This document shows, piece after piece, positions 59,808 through 64,000 of a DNA stretch of 64,000 nt. Each line of letters begins with the position of its first letter. The first letter of the stretch is position 1. Below the pieces are notes generated by a model. It did no database searches, had not been told where the DNA came from, and was given only the letters and a program-made list of their open reading frames with translations. Both the position numbers and the translations under genes were made by a program. Source of the stretch: Proteles cristata cristata (taxonomy: Eukaryota; Chordata; Mammalia; Carnivora; Hyaenidae); NCBI GenBank assembly GCA_017311185.1, contig JAESUZ010002554.1:1178001-1242000 (forward strand). The letters are read 5' to 3'.

Positions 59808-61234
59808 CTGGAAAACATAAAGTTAAGAAGATTTTTAACTAAGTGGTATTAAAGAACTCAACTCAGAAAAATAATTAGCTGCTGACTTTCTGTAAAGAAG
59901 AAAAATGAGCACACAAAACAGACATAGGGACAGTCATAATTTGGCTTCCAAATACAAAGTTAAATCTTTTATTATAAATTATGTCCCATAATTTAGAAAT
60001 GCACCCAGGTCCTGGATTTTCCTTCCCCCCTTCAACTGTCCTTGAAAAAAGAACAGAAAACTGCCTCAAACGACCTATAATGACTGGGCCAGTTTGATTT
60101 CCCAGTGCTCTGGTATTCAAAGTGCTGTACCTGATAAAAATAAACAAATGAATACCCCAGGGCATGATCAAAGATTTGCAGGCAAAGGTGGTTTCCTAAG
60201 TCACTGTCAGGGACAATAAAACAGGTCCTAGCTGTATTCCAGTCATTTTTTTCTGCAAAACCTATAAAAGTCCTCCAGGTAATAGCTGTAAGGGGATTTC
60301 ATTTTTAGCCTACGAACAGATGCAGCCTAGAGACATGTGCTTACATGACAGGTATGCTGTCCATTTACAGTTTTTCCTTAAAGCAGCAGCAGAAAGGAGA
60401 GAACTCACCTGATGATATAACTCGACAATTAACTAGGTTCAAACAGCTAAAAAAAATACTTTATTAACCATTTCCTTCCTCCCTGGCAACGGCCTTCTCA
60501 ATTGGTTTGCTCTTTCCACACTGTTAAATATGGACACTGTGAAAGACTGGGTAAGGCAGTCTCAGAGATAGAGTCCCAGCATGCACTGGGACAGTTGCCT
60601 CAAATCAGGTTCCTCTGCCTCTTGTCTGCAGCTGGGCCCTCAGGTCTCTCCTTTCTAAAACTCACCATGAAAAATCACAAGTGTGACTGCCTCATCACTG
60701 GCTTAGACATAGAGATATATGAAGGTAGAAGAAAAATCAACTAAAAATAAAACACTAACATCAGCTAACAATAAGGAAACTATTATTTTTAGTCATTTGG
60801 TCAGGTGAAATTTTCTTTTAAAAGAGATAACACCTTCGGTACCAAAGTAGGTGAATCTCTTCTCCCTATCTCTTCCACTCACTGAAATTTGGAAATGGAA
60901 TTTGCAGCCCTCCTTATGAGCTCTTCCCGAGGCAAGTTTGGAAACCTTTCTGGTTCGAGAATAACAGCAACAACAGGCACAAAACTAGCAATAGCTGTAG
61001 CAGCTAACGTATAGAAGACTGAAACCATGGTGAGGCCACACATAAGACCTCCCTTTGCAATGGGGAAACCTGGGGCTTCCTGAGGTATAGAACTCCCTAA
61101 GGCCACCCAATGGATGGTGTAGCAGGAAATGTGCACTCTAGAGTCTATGATCTTAACTGCACACTTATCCTTCCCAAGTATCATGTGAATCCTGTTACTT
61201 CTCTTCAGTGGTAGTCAAGATAGAAAGCAAAGCC

Positions 61235-61885
61235 ATGGAAACTGGTGAAACCACTCTAGAAAACAGTATGGAGGTCCCTCAGAAAGTTAAGATGGAACTA
61301 CCTCATGACTCAGCAGTTGCACCACATGCTATTTAGCCAAAGGACACAGATTCAAAGGGGTATATGCACCCCGATGTTTATGGCAGCATTATCAACAACA
61401 GTCAAACTATAGAAAGAGTCTAAAAGTCCATCGTGGCATATACACACTCACACACACACATATAATGAAATATTACTTGGCCAACGAAAAGAATGAAATC
61501 TTACATTTGCAATGACATGGATGGAGCTAGAATGCATTATGCTAAGCAAAATAAGCCAGTCAGAGAAAGACAAATACCGTATTATTTCACTCATATGTGG
61601 AATTTAAGAAACAAAACAGATGAATGTATGGGAAGGGAAAAAGAGAGACAGAGAAAGAAAAGCAAATCATAAGAGACTCTTAATGACAGAGAACCAAACA
61701 ATGGTTGATAGAGGGAGGTGGGCAGAGGACGGACTAGATGTGTGATGGGCATTAAGGAGGGCACTTGTCACGATGAGCACTGGGTGTTGTATGCAAGTGA
61801 TGATAGATGAAATTCTATTCCTGAAACCAATATTATACCTCATGTTAACTAACTAAAATTTAAATAAAAATTGGAAGAAAAAAAA
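61235..61885 (+). mobile_element. L1 3' fragment (end of ORF2 region and 3' UTR), plus strand
   Basis: Sequence from 'aaaacagtatggaggtccct' through 'gacatggatggagctagaat' to 'gatgagcactgggtgttgta' and an A-rich tail. 5'-truncated and non-coding. Overlaps in content with the antisense fragment at 32889-33113. Confidence 0.85.
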
Positions 61886-62076
61886 GATACAAAGCAAACT
61901 CACGATCCTACCATGGGTAAAAGAAAAAGGGATGCTGCCTCTAAGACTCTGGTACAATCCTGAAAGGAGAACCTTTGCTTGACAACTAAAAAAGAAAGAA
62001 AAGAACTGTAAATAGCTTTAAAAATTGAGGAACCAAAGTTCATAAAAATTTATTTGAGCATGAAACTGCTCTAGAT

Positions 62077-62110
62077 GAATCCGATGTCCATAGGAATCCG
62101 ATGTCCATAG
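62077..62110. repeat. 17-bp perfect tandem duplication
   Basis: GAATCCGATGTCCATAG twice in a row. A second motif, GTTCTAAAATTT, follows at 62113-62124 and 62130-62141 with the same 17-bp spacing. Confidence 0.95.
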
Positions 62111-62210
62111 GAGTTCTAAAATTTCACACGTTCTAAAATTTTATCATTGAAAATAAAGTTCTGTTAAAGATAACTTATGAGAAAAACAAAATGAATATAC
62201 TTCTCAAGGA

Positions 62211-62246
<36 letters not shown>
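62211..62246. repeat. (ATT)n microsatellite
   Basis: About 12 ATT units at the tail of an antisense SINE, probably expanded from its AAT-rich tail. Confidence 0.93.
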
Positions 62247-62247
<1 letters not shown>

Positions 62248-62435
62248 TTTGAGAGAGAGAGAAAGAGGAAGAACACGAGCAGGGGAAAGGGGCAGAAGGA
62301 GAGAGAGAGAATCCCAAGCACACTCTGCACTCAGTACAAAGCCCAATACCGGATATAGTCCCACGAACCTGGCATCACGACCTGAGCTGAAATCAAGAGC
62401 TGGACACTCAACCAATTGAGCCACCAGGTGCCAAA
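62217..62435 (-). mobile_element. Felid CAN-SINE, minus strand
   Basis: ATT-rich tail, GA tract, body, 'gagccaccaggtgcc' head, immediately followed by another antisense SINE. The pair is flanked by CTCAAGGAATTATT at 62203-62216 and 62572-62585. Confidence 0.88.
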
Positions 62436-62569
62436 AGTGAGAGAATCTTAAGTAGGCTCCAAGCTCAGCATGCTGGCCAACCAGGCACTTGATTCCATGA
62501 CTCTGAGATCATGACCTGAGCTGAAATCAGGAGTCAGATGCGAAGCGAACTGAGCACCCAGGCGCCCCT
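62436..62569 (-). mobile_element. CAN-SINE, minus strand (second of pair, short tail)
   Basis: 'gagaatcttaagtaggctcc' to 'gagcacccaggcgcccc'; an older form lacking the felid GA tract. Confidence 0.82.
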
Positions 62570-62734
62570 CCCTCAAGGAATTATTTTTAAACACAGGCCC
62601 TGACAGTAATTTAGTCAGTGGTCATTATTCTTGGGCAGGGGAGAGGTAACCCTTTATTTTTAAAAAACACTCAAGCAAGATACTGGAGACATAGCACCAA
62701 AATAGGGTGCTTCTGAAGAAGCAGGCTCAACTCC

Positions 62735-62812
62735 TGGCACGAGCAAATAGCCACTGTGTAATTCTGGGCCTCAGTTTACTCATCTGTAAAATGAGAGCAC
62801 TAAACCTAATGG
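62735..62812 (+). mobile_element. MIR fossil
   Basis: 'attctgggcctcagtttact' then 'catctgtaaaatgagagcac', the conserved MIR end. Confidence 0.7.
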
Positions 62813-64000
62813 CTAAGCCTGAAACTGTATGCTTCTATAATTTACCTTTTCCTGTAGTTTTCATAGAGGGGCCCATCCTCCCTGATGAAAATATATGAGG
62901 TTCATTTGTGGAAAAGGCGTGTTTCTGGAAAATTTACCATAACGCAAAATTTAAAGACTATTAGTTTGCCATTATAAAACCACTGAGTCACTCCCACCAC
63001 AAACCCATTTGCACTTACTCAATGAAATCATCCTTATGAATACAACAAAATGTTTAGTCACACTGAAAGGCAAAATAATAATCTGAGTAAGCAGTGATTC
63101 TATAAAATATCACACGACTTTGCGGCTCTTTAGCCATTCCAATAAATGGAGAAAGGAGGACAACCACAATTTATTACTTGACAAAAGGAGGTACTCCATG
63201 CAGTTCCCCCTAAGCTTGGCACGTCTGAAGTCAGGAGAGTGTCACAGTAACAGAAAAACTGATTACTTGCCTCACCATAAAAAGACACATAATTACAAAT
63301 TACACCACACTGTTCTCAGCAGTCCAATTTTTTAAAGCAGACAACTATACACTTCTCTCATTTTTTCCCCTCAGAGTAACAAGACATAACAGGTAGTTCT
63401 GCTGTGAGCTACAAATGCAATTACTAGGACTCTATATTTACAAACTAATATGTTTTAAACATGTGACGAGGTTTTGTTTCAAAGCTTTAGATAGAGGAGC
63501 AACGCTGGCTTCCACAATGTTCTGAATTTTCACCCACCTAGAGAGGTTCTATATCTTTATAGGTGTTTTCCCTCATGTTTTTTGGGCTTTAAACAAAAAC
63601 ATTCAAAATAAGGAAGAAAAAAAGCAGAAGGGGGAGCCTCTAAGATGTTATCTCCAGAGGAGCTCTGGAAACATGTGGTTACAGATTATAAGGTGGGTGG
63701 GTACTCATTTAAAATAATGAGGGCTAATGGTGATAAACAACCTACAGACAAGCCTTGGAGAAGATTCCAGACCTGACATCACCAACACCAACAAGAGAGC
63801 TTATGGTTGGAAAGGATGCTGGGGGTGAGAAGTTAACTGTAACAATTTACAAATGGAAGCCCTACACCATAATTACAAACATCTCAGGCTCACAAGCCAT
63901 ACGAATTACCAAAATATGTTAAGTTAAAAAAATCTGTATAGAAAATGTTCAGCTAAAAGATAAACCTCGAGATCAGTGGTTTGACATTCATATGAGCAAC

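Larger units (their letters stand above)
59808..64000 (-). other. LGR4: LGR4 intron 1 (partial)
   Basis: The portion of intron 1 next to exon 2. Contains an L1 3' fragment (61235-61885), a pair of antisense SINEs with an ATT microsatellite (62217-62569) and a MIR-like fragment. From 59810 to 61230 and 62820 to 64000 nothing was recognised. Confidence 0.85.

Noticed and set aside
60879..61184. 101-codon minus-strand frame in LGR4 intron 1.
   Set aside because: No recognisable domain, no splice-site support, and nothing joins it to LGR4; most likely chance.
2526..62424. Many short open frames with peptides like [20 protein letters not shown].
   Set aside because: These are translations of felid SINE copies on either strand, not genes.
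1071..62569. tRNA-like A and B box sequences in the SINE heads.
   Set aside because: They derive from the tRNA-Lys ancestor of CAN-SINEs and are degenerate; none is a functional tRNA gene.
1..64000. CRISPR arrays, operons, prophage, integrons or other microbial systems.
   Set aside because: Spliced vertebrate genes and carnivore SINEs throughout; the direct repeats are SINEs and microsatellites.

Overview
The window is carnivore nuclear DNA, almost certainly from a cat-family species. More than thirty tRNA-Lys-derived CAN-SINEs of the felid SINEC_Fc type are present: a 'gcctgggtggctcag' head, a 'gctgacagctcagagcctgg' body, a CT-rich tract and an AATAAA/A tail, many with clear target-site duplications. 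Spliced genes, long introns, L1, L2, MIR and hAT fossils and a CpG island complete the mammalian picture. Family calls and ortholog comparisons are from memory; no search was run.

Two protein-coding genes are visible, both on the minus strand and in tandem. (1) CCDC34: exon 1 (7754-8094) lies in a CpG island, intron 1 spans about 5.6 kb, exon 2 is at 1969-2107, and the rest lies beyond the low-coordinate edge. (2) LGR4, the R-spondin receptor that potentiates Wnt signalling: exons 2 to 18 are all present between 59807 and 13602, followed by a repeat-free 3' UTR of about 1.6 kb to about 12010. Exon 1 (signal peptide and LRR N-cap) is beyond the high-coordinate edge. The 17 exons give 889 codons plus a stop. 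Adding the 62 residues of human exon 1 gives 951 residues, the human length. No frameshift or premature stop was seen. The order LGR4 then CCDC34 on one strand matches human 11p14.

Layout: 1-1968 CCDC34 intron 2; 1969-8094 CCDC34 exons 2 and 1; about 8350-12010 intergenic; 12010-14878 LGR4 3' UTR and the exon for the seven-helix domain and tail; 14879-30195 closely spaced hinge and leucine-rich-repeat exons; 30196-59735 the large introns 4, 3 and 2 with exons 4 and 3 between them; 59736-59807 exon 2; 59808-64000 part of intron 1.

No new gene system was found. The points worth a second look are a GC-AG intron in LGR4 (intron 16), a roughly 200-bp microinversion with one breakpoint inside a SINE, several serial SINE insertions that reuse one target, a recent 135-bp tandem duplication in intron 2, and the frame-symmetric LRR exons.
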